From the NCBI GenBank assembly GCA_023409795.1, contig JAEYQX010000120.1, positions 1-5,061 of the forward strand: 5,061 nucleotides of DNA. The letters are read 5' to 3'. Shown here piece by piece: positions 1 to 5,061 of the stretch. The notes under the pieces are model-generated. The model was not told the DNA's origin. It did no database searches and saw only the letters and a program-made list of their open reading frames with translations. A program made the position numbers and the translations under genes. Within the stretch, counting starts at the first letter, position 1; the number at the start of each line of letters is the position of its first letter. The DNA comes from Pseudomonadota bacterium. GTDB lineage: Bacteria > Pseudomonadota > Alphaproteobacteria > Caulobacterales > Caulobacteraceae.

Positions 1-992
1 CCGCCTTCACCGAGGATCGGGTGTTCCGCATCGACCATTATCTGGGCAAGGAGACGGTTCAGAACCTGATCGCCCTGAGGTTCGGCAACACCATCTTCGA
101 GCCGCTGTGGAACAACCTGACCGTCGACCATGTGCAGATCACGGTCGGCGAGACGGTCGGGGTCGGGGACCGCTGGCCCTACTATGACGAATATGGTGCC
201 CTTCGCGACATGCTGCAGAACCATATGCTGCAGCTGCTGTGCCTGGTGGCCATGGAGCCGCCCAGCGACCTGGACCCGGACTCGGTGCGCAACGAAAAGG
301 TCAAGGTGCTGCGCTCCTTGCGCCCCATCACGCCCGAGGAAGCCGAGCGCGTCACCGTGCGCGGCCAGTATGTCGAGGGAACCAGCGAGGGCCAGCCGGT
401 CCCGTCCTATGAGCAGGAACGCGGCCAGGCTTCGGACACCGAAACCTTTGTCGCCATCCGCGCCGACATCGACAACTGGCGCTGGGCGGGCGTGCCCTTC
501 TTCATGCGCACCGGCAAGCGCCTGTCGGAAAAGCGCACCGAGATCGTCATCCAGTTCAAGCCGGTGCCCCACTCGATCTTCGACCACGGCGACCGCGGTG
601 CCATCGAGGCCAACCGCCTGGTGATCGAGCTGCAGCCGGATGAGGACATCTCCCTGTCGGTGATGAACAAGAAGCCGGGCCTGGACCAGAGGATGCAGCT
701 GCAGCCCATCCGCATGAGCCTGTCGTGGGGCATGGACGGCAAGGAGGCCAAGCCGCCGCGTCGCCGCATCGCCTATGAGCGGCTGCTGCTGGATGCCATG
801 GCGGGCGATTCTACCCTGTTCGTGCGCCGCGACGAGGCCGAGCAGGCCTGGAAGTGGGTCGACGAGGTGTCCGAGGCCTGGTCCAATGCCGACCTCAAGC
901 CCCTGGCCTATGACCCCGGCACCTGGGGGCCCGAGGCTTCGGACCTTCTGCTGTCCCGCACCGGACGGGCGTGGAATACCGGCGATGACTGA
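1..992 (+). CDS. zwf: Glucose-6-phosphate 1-dehydrogenase, 5'-truncated by window edge
   Basis: Oxidises glucose 6-phosphate to 6-phosphoglucono-1,5-lactone with reduction of NAD(P)+, in the cytoplasm; first step of the Entner-Doudoroff and oxidative pentose phosphate routes. The reading frame is already open at base 3 (A-F-T-E-D-R before the GTG at 21), so that GTG is an internal valine and not a start. The family signature R-I-D-H-Y-L-G-K-E is encoded at about 27-53. A histidine in Q-N-H at 222-224 lies 62 residues after the signature histidine (36-38), the same spacing as H178 and catalytic H240 of the Leuconostoc enzyme. The substrate-site stretch R-W-A-G-V-P-F-F-M-R-T-G-K-R is at about 480-521, and the C-terminal Y-E-R-L-L-L-D-A-M block at about 774-800. 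About 329 of the usual ~490 residues are present; the missing part is the NAD(P)-binding Rossmann domain, so cofactor preference cannot be judged. Stop TGA at 990-992. The operon promoter must lie upstream of the window. Confidence 0.97.
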   Translation, partial: AFTEDRVFRIDHYLGKETVQNLIALRFGNTIFEPLWNNLTVDHVQITVGETVGVGDRWPYYDEYGALRDMLQNHMLQLLCLVAMEPPSDLDPDSVRNEKVKVLRSLRPITPEEAERVTVRGQYVEGTSEGQPVPSYEQERGQASDTETFVAIRADIDNWRWAGVPFFMRTGKRLSEKRTEIVIQFKPVPHSIFDHGDRGAIEANRLVIELQPDEDISLSVMNKKPGLDQRMQLQPIRMSLSWGMDGKEAKPPRRRIAYERLLLDAMAGDSTLFVRRDEAEQAWKWVDEVSEAWSNADLKPLAYDPGTWGPEASDLLLSRTGRAWNTGDD

Positions 993-1008
993 TCCGGTGC
1001 CCTACAGC

Positions 1009-1024
1009 CTGGCCGGTCGGCCAG
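1009..1024 (+). other. Small hairpin in the zwf-pgl gap
   Basis: CTGGCC (1009-1014), loop GGTC, GGCCAG (1019-1024) form a perfect 6-bp GC-rich stem in the 58-nt zwf-pgl gap, about 12 nt before the pgl ribosome binding site. No T-run follows, so it is not an intrinsic terminator. It could slow 3'-5' decay or mark an mRNA processing point, but a stem this short is easily fortuitous in GC-rich DNA. CTGGCC is also a common word in this DNA. Confidence 0.3.
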
Positions 1025-1036
1025 CCGCCCGGCGAC

Positions 1037-1042
1037 AGGAGA
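1037..1042 (+). promoter_or_regulatory. Ribosome binding site of pgl
   Basis: AGGAGA ends 8 nt before the ATG at 1051. An in-frame TGA at 1045-1047 excludes any start further upstream, so site and stop together fix the pgl start. Confidence 0.8.
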
Positions 1043-1050
1043 CCTGAGCC

Positions 1051-1758
1051 ATGATCCAGATAAAGACCCTGGCCAGTGCCGCCGACTGGGCCCAGGCCGC
1101 CGCCGACCATCTGACGGGAACCCTGGGCCAGGCCATCGACGAGACGGGCCAGGCCCTGTTTGCAGGGTCGGGCGGCTCGACCCCCGCCCCCATCTATGGC
1201 CGCATGGCCGCCGCTGGCCTGGACTGGTCGCGCGTCACCGCCACCCTGGTGGACGAGCGCTATGTGCCCGAAAGCTCGCCCGATTCGAACGCCGCCCTGC
1301 TGAAGCAGACCCTGCTGACCGGACCGGCGGCGCAGGCGCGCTTTCTGCCGCTCTATTCGTCCCAGGTGACGGTGGACCGCGCCGGGGCCGAGGCCACCCG
1401 TCGGCTGGACCGGGCGGGCGGACGCATTGATGCGGCGCTTCTGGGCATGGGCGAGGACGGCCACATCTGCTCGATGTTCCCGCACAGCCCGACGCTGCGG
1501 ACCCTGCTGACGCCGGGGCTGAAGCCGGCCGTCTATGGCGTGCCGACCGGCCGCGACGGCCTGGCCCCCTCGCTGGAACGCCTGACGATCAACCTGCCTT
1601 ACCTGATGGGGGCGCGCCTTGTGGTCCTGGCCCTCAAGGGGGCCACCAAGCGCAAGGTCCTGGAGCGCGAAGCCGCCGGCGACCCCGCCATCCATCCCAT
1701 CGCTGCCCTGGTCGCGGCGAAGGTCAATCTTGAAGTGCTCTGGACGGAGGCCGACTGA
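1051..1758 (+). CDS. pgl: 6-phosphogluconolactonase
   Basis: Hydrolyses 6-phosphoglucono-1,5-lactone, the Zwf product, to 6-phosphogluconate in the cytoplasm. The 235-residue length is normal for the DevB/SOL type of the NagB/RpiA-like fold; it is not the beta-propeller YbhE type. Visible motifs are the N-terminal phosphate-binding loop S-G-G-S-T-P (residues 40-45), V-D-E-R-Y-V-P (67-73) followed by S-P-D-S-N (76-80), the signature G-M-G-E-D-G-H-I-C-S-M-F-P (132-144), and P-S-L-E-R-L-T-I-N (173-181). In the signature, I-C-S stands where many homologues have T-A-S; the acidic and histidine residues (E135, D136, H138) are kept. The start is fixed by an in-frame stop two codons upstream and an AGGAGA site. 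The TGA at 1756-1758 shares its A with the edd ATG, so translation of the two is probably coupled. Being between zwf and edd matches its role. Confidence 0.97.
   Translation: MIQIKTLASAADWAQAAADHLTGTLGQAIDETGQALFAGSGGSTPAPIYGRMAAAGLDWSRVTATLVDERYVPESSPDSNAALLKQTLLTGPAAQARFLPLYSSQVTVDRAGAEATRRLDRAGGRIDAALLGMGEDGHICSMFPHSPTLRTLLTPGLKPAVYGVPTGRDGLAPSLERLTINLPYLMGARLVVLALKGATKRKVLEREAAGDPAIHPIAALVAAKVNLEVLWTEAD
1746..1750 (+). promoter_or_regulatory. Ribosome binding site of edd, inside the end of pgl
   Basis: GGAGG lies 7 nt before the ATG at 1758, within the last codons of pgl. It favours the 1758 start over the next in-frame ATG at 1773 (residue M6), which has no purine-rich site at a suitable distance. 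Confidence 0.8.
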
Positions 1759-3596
1759 TGGCCAGACCGCAAATGAACCCCGTGGTGACCCGCGTCACCG
1801 AACGGATCATCGAACGCAGCCGCGAGACGCGGGCCGACTACCTGCGCCGCATGGACGCCGCCAGCCAGTCCGGCGCGGGCCGGGCCAAGCTGTCCTGTGC
1901 CAACTGGGCCCACGCCTTTGCCGGCCAGACCCTGGCCGACAAGCTGACGGCCATGGATGGCTCCAAGCCCAACCTGGGCATTGTCACCGCCTATAATGAC
2001 ATGCTGTCGGCCCACCAGCCGTTCGAGCGCTTTCCCGCCGTGATCCGCGAGGCGGTGCGCCAGGTCGGGGCCACGGCCCAGGTCGCGGGCGGCACCCCGG
2101 CCATGTGCGATGGCGTGACCCAGGGTCGTCCCGGCATGGAGCTGAGCCTGTTCAGCCGCGACGTGATCGCCATGTCCACGGGCGTGGCCCTGACCCATGA
2201 TGCCTTTGACGCCGCCCTGATGCTGGGGGTCTGCGACAAGATCGTGCCGGGCCTGTTCATGGGCGCGCTGGCCTTTGGCCACCTGCCGGTCGTCTTTGCC
2301 CCCGCCGGCCCCATGCCGTCGGGCATTCCCAATGCCGAGAAGGCGCGGGTGCGGGCCCTCTATGCCCAGAACAAGGTGGACCGCGCGACCCTGCTGCAAA
2401 GCGAGGTCGGCAGCTATCACTCGCCCGGCACCTGCACCTTCTATGGCACGGCCAACTCCAACCAGATGATGATGGAGCTGGCAGGCCTGCACCTGCCCTC
2501 GACCGCCTTTGTCCATCCCGACACCGGCCTGCGCGATGCCCTGACGGCGGCGGCGGGCAAGCGGGCGGTCGAGCTGGCCCGCAGCGGCAAGGGCCGCATG
2601 GCCGACGTCATCGACGAGAAGTCCATCGTCAACATGATCGTGGCGCTCCTGGCCACGGGCGGCTCGACCAACCACGCCATCCACCTGGTCGCCATGGCGC
2701 GGGCGGCGGGCATCCTGATCGACTGGACCGACATGGACGAGCTGTCCTCGGTCACGCCCCTGCTGGCGCGGGTCTATCCCAATGGCTCGGCCGACGTGAA
2801 CGCCTTCCAGGCGGCCGGCGGCGTGGCCTTCGTGGCGCGCGAGCTGGCCCAGGGCGGCCACATCCACTCGGACGTCACCACCATCATGGGCGAGGGCATC
2901 GAGGCCTATTTCCAGGAGCCGTCCCTGGTCGATGGCGAGCTGGTCTGGCGCGACGGCGTGGCCGAGAGCCTGGACCTGGATATCCTGCGTCCGGCCTCTG
3001 ACCCCTTCCAGAAGGATGGCGGCCTGCGACTGGTCCAGGGCGACCTGGGCCGGGCCGTGATCAAGGTCTCGGCGGTCAAGCCCGAGAACCGCATCGTCGA
3101 GGCCCCCGCCGCCGTGTTTGAATCCCAGGAGGATGCCCTGGCGGCCTTCAAGGCGGGCGAGTTGAACCGCGACGTGGTGGTGGTCCTTCGCTTCCAGGGG
3201 CCGCGCGCCAACGGGATGCCGGAGCTTCACTCGCTGTCGCCTGCGCTCAGCGTGCTTCAGGACAAGGGCTTCAAGGTCGCCTTCGTCACCGATGGCCGGA
3301 TGTCGGGGGCCAGCGGCAAGACGCCCGCCGCCATCCACGTCAGCCCCGAGGCCCTGGCCGGCGGCCCCCTGGCCCATATCCAGGACGGCGACTTCATTCG
3401 CCTGGATGCCGAGGCCGGCGTGCTGACCACCGTGGGCGGGCTGGACCTGAACACCCGTCCGGCCGCCCCGCGCCGCGCCGCCTATGCCGAATCGAGCCGC
3501 TGGGGCTATGGCCGTGAGCTGTTCGGTGCCTTCCGCCACGTGGTGACCACCGCCGAGGAAGGCGCCACCGTCTGTTTCGCCCGGAGCGAGTTCTAA
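1758..3596 (+). CDS. edd: 6-phosphogluconate dehydratase (Entner-Doudoroff)
   Basis: Dehydrates 6-phosphogluconate to 2-keto-3-deoxy-6-phosphogluconate (KDPG), the committed Entner-Doudoroff step; a cytoplasmic iron-sulfur enzyme of the IlvD/Edd family. The 612-residue length fits Edd (about 600-610) and exceeds typical IlvD. The first family signature, C-D-K-I-V-P-G, starts at C159; the second, V-T-D-G-R-M-S-G-A-S-G, covers about 510-520. Its S516 aligns with the serine proposed as catalytic base in dihydroxyacid dehydratases. Cysteines C117 (A-M-C-D-G-V-T-Q-G), C159 and C226 (S-P-G-T-C-T-F-Y-G) are candidate cluster ligands; I assign them by family pattern only. The N-terminal block T-A-Y-N-D-M-L-S-A-H-Q-P (77-88) is Edd-like, which separates it from IlvD and from xylonate or arabinonate dehydratases. 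It overlaps pgl by one base and is followed directly by glk. No eda lies beside it, unlike the edd-eda pairs of enteric bacteria. Confidence 0.97.
   Translation: MARPQMNPVVTRVTERIIERSRETRADYLRRMDAASQSGAGRAKLSCANWAHAFAGQTLADKLTAMDGSKPNLGIVTAYNDMLSAHQPFERFPAVIREAVRQVGATAQVAGGTPAMCDGVTQGRPGMELSLFSRDVIAMSTGVALTHDAFDAALMLGVCDKIVPGLFMGALAFGHLPVVFAPAGPMPSGIPNAEKARVRALYAQNKVDRATLLQSEVGSYHSPGTCTFYGTANSNQMMMELAGLHLPSTAFVHPDTGLRDALTAAAGKRAVELARSGKGRMADVIDEKSIVNMIVALLATGGSTNHAIHLVAMARAAGILIDWTDMDELSSVTPLLARVYPNGSADVNAFQAAGGVAFVARELAQGGHIHSDVTTIMGEGIEAYFQEPSLVDGELVWRDGVAESLDLDILRPASDPFQKDGGLRLVQGDLGRAVIKVSAVKPENRIVEAPAAVFESQEDALAAFKAGELNRDVVVVLRFQGPRANGMPELHSLSPALSVLQDKGFKVAFVTDGRMSGASGKTPAAIHVSPEALAGGPLAHIQDGDFIRLDAEAGVLTTVGGLDLNTRPAAPRRAAYAESSRWGYGRELFGAFRHVVTTAEEGATVCFARSEF
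3583..3586 (+). promoter_or_regulatory. Ribosome binding site of glk, inside the end of edd
   Basis: GGAG within the last edd codons, 10 nt before the ATG at 3597. It is weaker and slightly further away than the pgl and edd sites. Since edd stops at 3594-3596, reinitiation by terminating ribosomes is likely to help glk translation. Confidence 0.55.
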
Positions 3597-4565
3597 ATGT
3601 CTGATCAAACGCTTCTCGTCGGCGATGTCGGCGGCACCAACGCCCGCTTTGCCGTGGCCCGGATGGTCGAGGGCAAGGTGGTCCTGGATCACCACGAAAG
3701 CTTCCCGGCCTCAGAGCACCCGACCTTCCTGGGCGGGGTAAAGGCCTTCCTGGACGGCTGCGAGGTCAAGCCCAGTGGCGGGGTGATCGCAGTAGCTGGT
3801 CCGGTGACGGACGGGGCCATCGACCTGACCAACTCGCCGTGGCGCGTGTCGGAGCCGGAACTGGCGACCCTGGGCCTTGAGCCGGTCAAGCTGATCAATG
3901 ACTTCGAGGCCCTGGCCTGGGGTGCGCCCATCGTCCCCGAGGACGAGCTGGCCTCGCTGGGCGGGCCGTCCGAGGGCGATCCCCACTCGACCCTGGCGGT
4001 GCTGGGCCCGGGCACCGGCTTTGGCGTCTCGGCCCTGGTGCGCGATGCCCACGGCAATGAGATGGCCATGCCGTCCGAGGGCGGCCACGCCTGCTTCCCG
4101 CCGGGCGACCCGATCGAGGACGAGATCCTGCGCATCCTGCGCCGCCGCTATACCCGAGTCTCGATTGAGCGGCTGATCTGTGGTCCGGGCCTGCTGAACA
4201 TGCACAGGGCCCTGGCCGAGATCGAGGGGCGCGAGACCCATATCGATGACCCCGCCGAGATCACGACCACGGCGCTGCAGGACCCCAATACGCCCTGCGG
4301 CAATACCCTGGCCCGCTTCTGTGCCATCCTGGGGGCCGTGGCCGGTGACATTGCCCTGACCACCGGGGCGCGTGGCGGCGTCTATATCGCCGGGGGCATT
4401 GCCCCGCGCATCCTGCCCTTCCTCCAGGCCAGCCCCTTCCGCGAGCGGTTCGAGCGCAAGGGCCGCTTCCAGCCCTATATGGAGGCGATCCCGACCAAGG
4501 TGATCCTGCACAAGCACGCCGCCCTGCTGGGCGCAGCGCGGGTGGCGTTCAAGGAGGCAGGCTAA
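3597..4565 (+). CDS. glk: Glucokinase (Glk family, ATP-dependent)
   Basis: Phosphorylates free glucose to glucose 6-phosphate with ATP in the cytoplasm, supplying Zwf. The 322-residue length is that of the E. coli Glk type, not the ROK type. The N-terminal phosphate-1 loop is L-L-V-G-D-V-G-G-T-N-A-R-F (6-18). A sugar-binding segment A-V-A-G-P-V-T-D-G (65-73) precedes L-I-N-D-F-E-A (99-105), where D102 matches catalytic D100 of E. coli Glk. The phosphate-2 motif is L-G-P-G-T-G-F-G (136-143). E-G-G-H (161-164) holds the glutamate and histidine that contact glucose in E. coli Glk (E157, H160). The adenosine-side motif V-Y-I-A-G-G-I-A-P-R-I starts at residue 262. The start abuts the edd stop with no spacer, so it is translationally linked to edd. 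The absence of the ROK zinc-binding cysteine cluster supports the assignment. It is the last gene of the catabolic run; no intrinsic terminator follows immediately. Confidence 0.96.
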   Translation: MSDQTLLVGDVGGTNARFAVARMVEGKVVLDHHESFPASEHPTFLGGVKAFLDGCEVKPSGGVIAVAGPVTDGAIDLTNSPWRVSEPELATLGLEPVKLINDFEALAWGAPIVPEDELASLGGPSEGDPHSTLAVLGPGTGFGVSALVRDAHGNEMAMPSEGGHACFPPGDPIEDEILRILRRRYTRVSIERLICGPGLLNMHRALAEIEGRETHIDDPAEITTTALQDPNTPCGNTLARFCAILGAVAGDIALTTGARGGVYIAGGIAPRILPFLQASPFRERFERKGRFQPYMEAIPTKVILHKHAALLGAARVAFKEAG

Positions 4566-4583
4566 AAAGCGACCAAAACTCAC

Positions 4584-4614
4584 AGCGGCGTGAACCTTCC
4601 GTGAGAAGCGGCGT
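4584..4614 (+). repeat. Pair of 8-bp direct repeats AGCGGCGT
   Basis: AGCGGCGT occurs at 4584-4591 and again at 4607-4614, start-to-start distance 23 bp, roughly two helical turns. The copies bracket the spacer of the proposed promoter; the first runs up to its upstream element and the second overlaps CGTT. It may be a regulator site or a chance duplication in an 81-bp gap. Confidence 0.35.
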
Positions 4615-4615
4615 T
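4592..4615 (+). promoter_or_regulatory. Candidate EcfG/sigma-T-type promoter of the lipoprotein gene
   Basis: GAAC (4592-4595), a 16-nt spacer, then CGTT (4612-4615). The general stress sigma factor of alphaproteobacteria (EcfG; sigma-T in Caulobacter) recognises GGAAC-N16-17-CGTT; the only departure here is T instead of the first or second G (TGAAC). Transcription would begin around 4621-4625 and give a leader of roughly 25 nt containing the AAGGAAA ribosome site. No good sigma-70-like pair is seen in the gap. The rest of the 4566-4646 gap holds no recognisable gene or terminator. This is a motif match only. Confidence 0.5.
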
Positions 4616-4633
4616 TAGTCATCACCCAATCGG

Positions 4634-4640
4634 AAGGAAA
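4634..4640 (+). promoter_or_regulatory. Ribosome binding site of the lipoprotein gene
   Basis: AAGGAAA, with its AGGA core ending 8 nt before the ATG at 4647. A good site, which supports this short frame as a real gene. Confidence 0.75.
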
Positions 4641-4646
4641 CAACCC

Positions 4647-4910
4647 ATGCGTAAACTGGTTATCGCCTCGATCGCTGCCGCTGCCTTTGCCGGTCTGGCC
4701 GCCTGCGGTGAAAGCGCCGCCGACCGCGCCGCCGAGCAACAGGCCGATGCCCTGGAAGCCCAGGCTGCCGCGACTCCGAACGAAGCGGAAGAGCAGGCCC
4801 TCAACGCCGAGGCTGACCGCATCGAGCAGCAGGCTGGCAATGCCGACGGCGGCCTGACGACCGAGAACACCCCGAACACCTCGCCGAGCACCACCCCGCC
4901 GGCCGCCTAA
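4647..4910 (+). CDS. Small acidic lipoprotein of unknown function
   Basis: I do not recognise a family for this 87-residue protein. It starts with a clear lipoprotein signal: basic M-R-K, a hydrophobic Ala-rich stretch (4-18) and the lipobox L-A-A-C with the lipidated cysteine at C20. Glycine at +2 rather than aspartate suggests outer-membrane sorting by the Lol rule as known from E. coli. The mature part is about 68 residues: an Ala/Glu/Gln-rich segment (22-64) likely to be helical, then a disordered-looking Thr/Pro/Asn tail (70-87). By hand count the mature part has 13 acidic and 2 basic residues and no aromatic ones. A short pattern recurs: A-D-R-A-A-E-Q-Q-A (25-33) and A-D-R-I-E-Q-Q-A (56-63). 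It has its own ribosome site, a candidate stress promoter and a terminator 22 nt after the stop, so it may be a single-gene unit or the tail of the operon. A metabolic link to its neighbours is not indicated. Reality of the gene is likely; function unknown. Confidence 0.85.
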   Translation: MRKLVIASIAAAAFAGLAACGESAADRAAEQQADALEAQAAATPNEAEEQALNAEADRIEQQAGNADGGLTTENTPNTSPSTTPPAA

Positions 4911-4932
4911 GTCGGGATCTCATGACCTGATC

Positions 4933-4967
4933 AAAGCCCCGGTCGCTGACGCGGCCGGGGCTTTTTT
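4933..4967 (+). terminator. Rho-independent terminator after the lipoprotein gene
   Basis: Arms at 4933-4946 (AAAGCCCCGGTCGC) and 4951-4964 (GCGGCCGGGGCTTT) form a 14-bp stem with one T-G wobble and a TGAC tetraloop, followed by a T-run (4962-4967). It ends + strand transcripts from the lipoprotein promoter and probably read-through from glk. On the opposite strand the stem is followed by only three T residues, so termination of the convergent gene would be weaker. Confidence 0.92.
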
Positions 4968-4979
4968 CATGGGCCGGGC

Positions 4980-5061
4980 TCAATAGCCCCCGGTGCGGGC
5001 CAGGTATTCGGCGTGGAAGTGGGCATCGCCCAGCTGTTCGTTCAGCACCCGCACCCGCTTC
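4980..5061 (-). CDS. C-terminal end of an unidentified convergent gene (partial)
   Basis: On the minus strand a frame enters from the right edge and runs 26 codons to a TGA (complement of 4980-4982). The peptide ends in E-Q-L-G-D-A-H-F-H-A-E-Y-L-A-R-T-G-G-Y. Codons are GC-rich at the third position in this frame, the frame is convergent with the lipoprotein gene, and its stop lies 12 bp from the shared terminator, all as expected of a true gene end. Only 26 residues are visible, too few to name a family. The shortness of the fragment leaves a real chance that it is not coding. Confidence 0.55.
   Translation of the reverse strand, partial: KRVRVLNEQLGDAHFHAEYLARTGGY

Noticed and set aside
21..23. 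GTG at the left edge as a start codon of zwf
   Set aside because: The frame continues upstream to the window edge with conserved family residues, and the usual N-terminal cofactor domain would be missing; it is an internal valine.
895..1695. A 266-codon minus-strand frame opposite pgl
   Set aside because: Mirror of pgl codon use (His/Gly/Gln/Arg-rich); all pgl signature motifs are on the + strand.
1599..3695. A 698-codon open frame on the minus strand opposite edd
   Set aside because: The length is produced by the strong G/C third-position bias of edd, which removes stop codons from the antisense frame. The translation is rich in His, Gly, Gln and Ala with no domain, and edd on the + strand is unmistakable.
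4579..4605. CTCAC ... GTGAG inverted repeat after glk as a possible terminator
   Set aside because: Only 5 bp with a 17-nt loop and no T-run; it overlaps the better explained promoter motif. The operon more likely ends at 4933-4967 or by a factor-dependent route.
3711..4739. A 342-codon minus-strand frame opposite glk and the lipoprotein start
   Set aside because: Same antisense shadow effect; composition is low in hydrophobic cores, and it crosses the glk-lipoprotein gap without any ribosome site or conserved motif.
4622..4894. A 90-codon minus-strand frame opposite the lipoprotein gene
   Set aside because: Its Ala/Ser/Cys-rich content is the complement of the Ala/Glu/Gln codons of the lipoprotein; no ribosome site was seen, whereas the + frame has a lipobox and AAGGAAA.
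1..5061. Frequent CTGGCC and GGCCCTGG words as possible dispersed repeats or uptake signals
   Set aside because: They fall in frame as Leu-Ala or Ala-Leu codon pairs of a GCC/CTG-biased genome; no spacing or strand pattern was seen.
1..5061. tRNA, rRNA, CRISPR array, insertion sequence or prophage signs
   Set aside because: No cloverleaf-like segments, regularly spaced repeats, transposase frames or terminal inverted repeats were found; base and codon use look uniform throughout.

Overview
The window is high-GC DNA with coding strands dominated by GCC, CTG and GGC codons. It carries the lower-arm glucose catabolism genes in the order zwf - pgl - edd - glk, all on the + strand. The gene order (as I recall it from Caulobacter and relatives), the codon style, an EcfG-like promoter and a low count of GANTC sites all suggest an alphaproteobacterium, most likely of the Caulobacter/Brevundimonas/Phenylobacterium group. 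The genus is inferred from memory and was not checked by a search.

Layout: positions 1-992 hold the C-terminal two thirds of glucose-6-phosphate dehydrogenase (the 5' end lies outside the window). A 58-nt gap with a small hairpin leads to 6-phosphogluconolactonase (1051-1758). Its stop overlaps the start of 6-phosphogluconate dehydratase (1758-3596) by one base, and that gene abuts glucokinase (3597-4565) with no gap. After an 81-nt gap containing a candidate stress-type (EcfG/sigma-T-like) promoter comes a small acidic lipoprotein gene (4647-4910). A strong intrinsic terminator follows (4933-4967). The last 82 bases are the 3' end of a convergent minus-strand gene that I do not recognise.

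How the genes work together: glucokinase makes glucose 6-phosphate, Zwf oxidises it to 6-phosphogluconolactone with NAD(P)H release, Pgl hydrolyses the lactone to 6-phosphogluconate, and Edd dehydrates that to KDPG. This is the complete Entner-Doudoroff route from free glucose to KDPG. The KDPG aldolase gene (eda) is not in the window and must lie elsewhere. A glucokinase in the operon suggests that glucose enters as the free sugar rather than through a phosphotransferase system.

The four metabolic genes are textbook family members with their key residues intact, and I see no hidden new system in them. The least explained parts are the small lipoprotein, its own promoter, and the unidentified convergent gene at the right edge.
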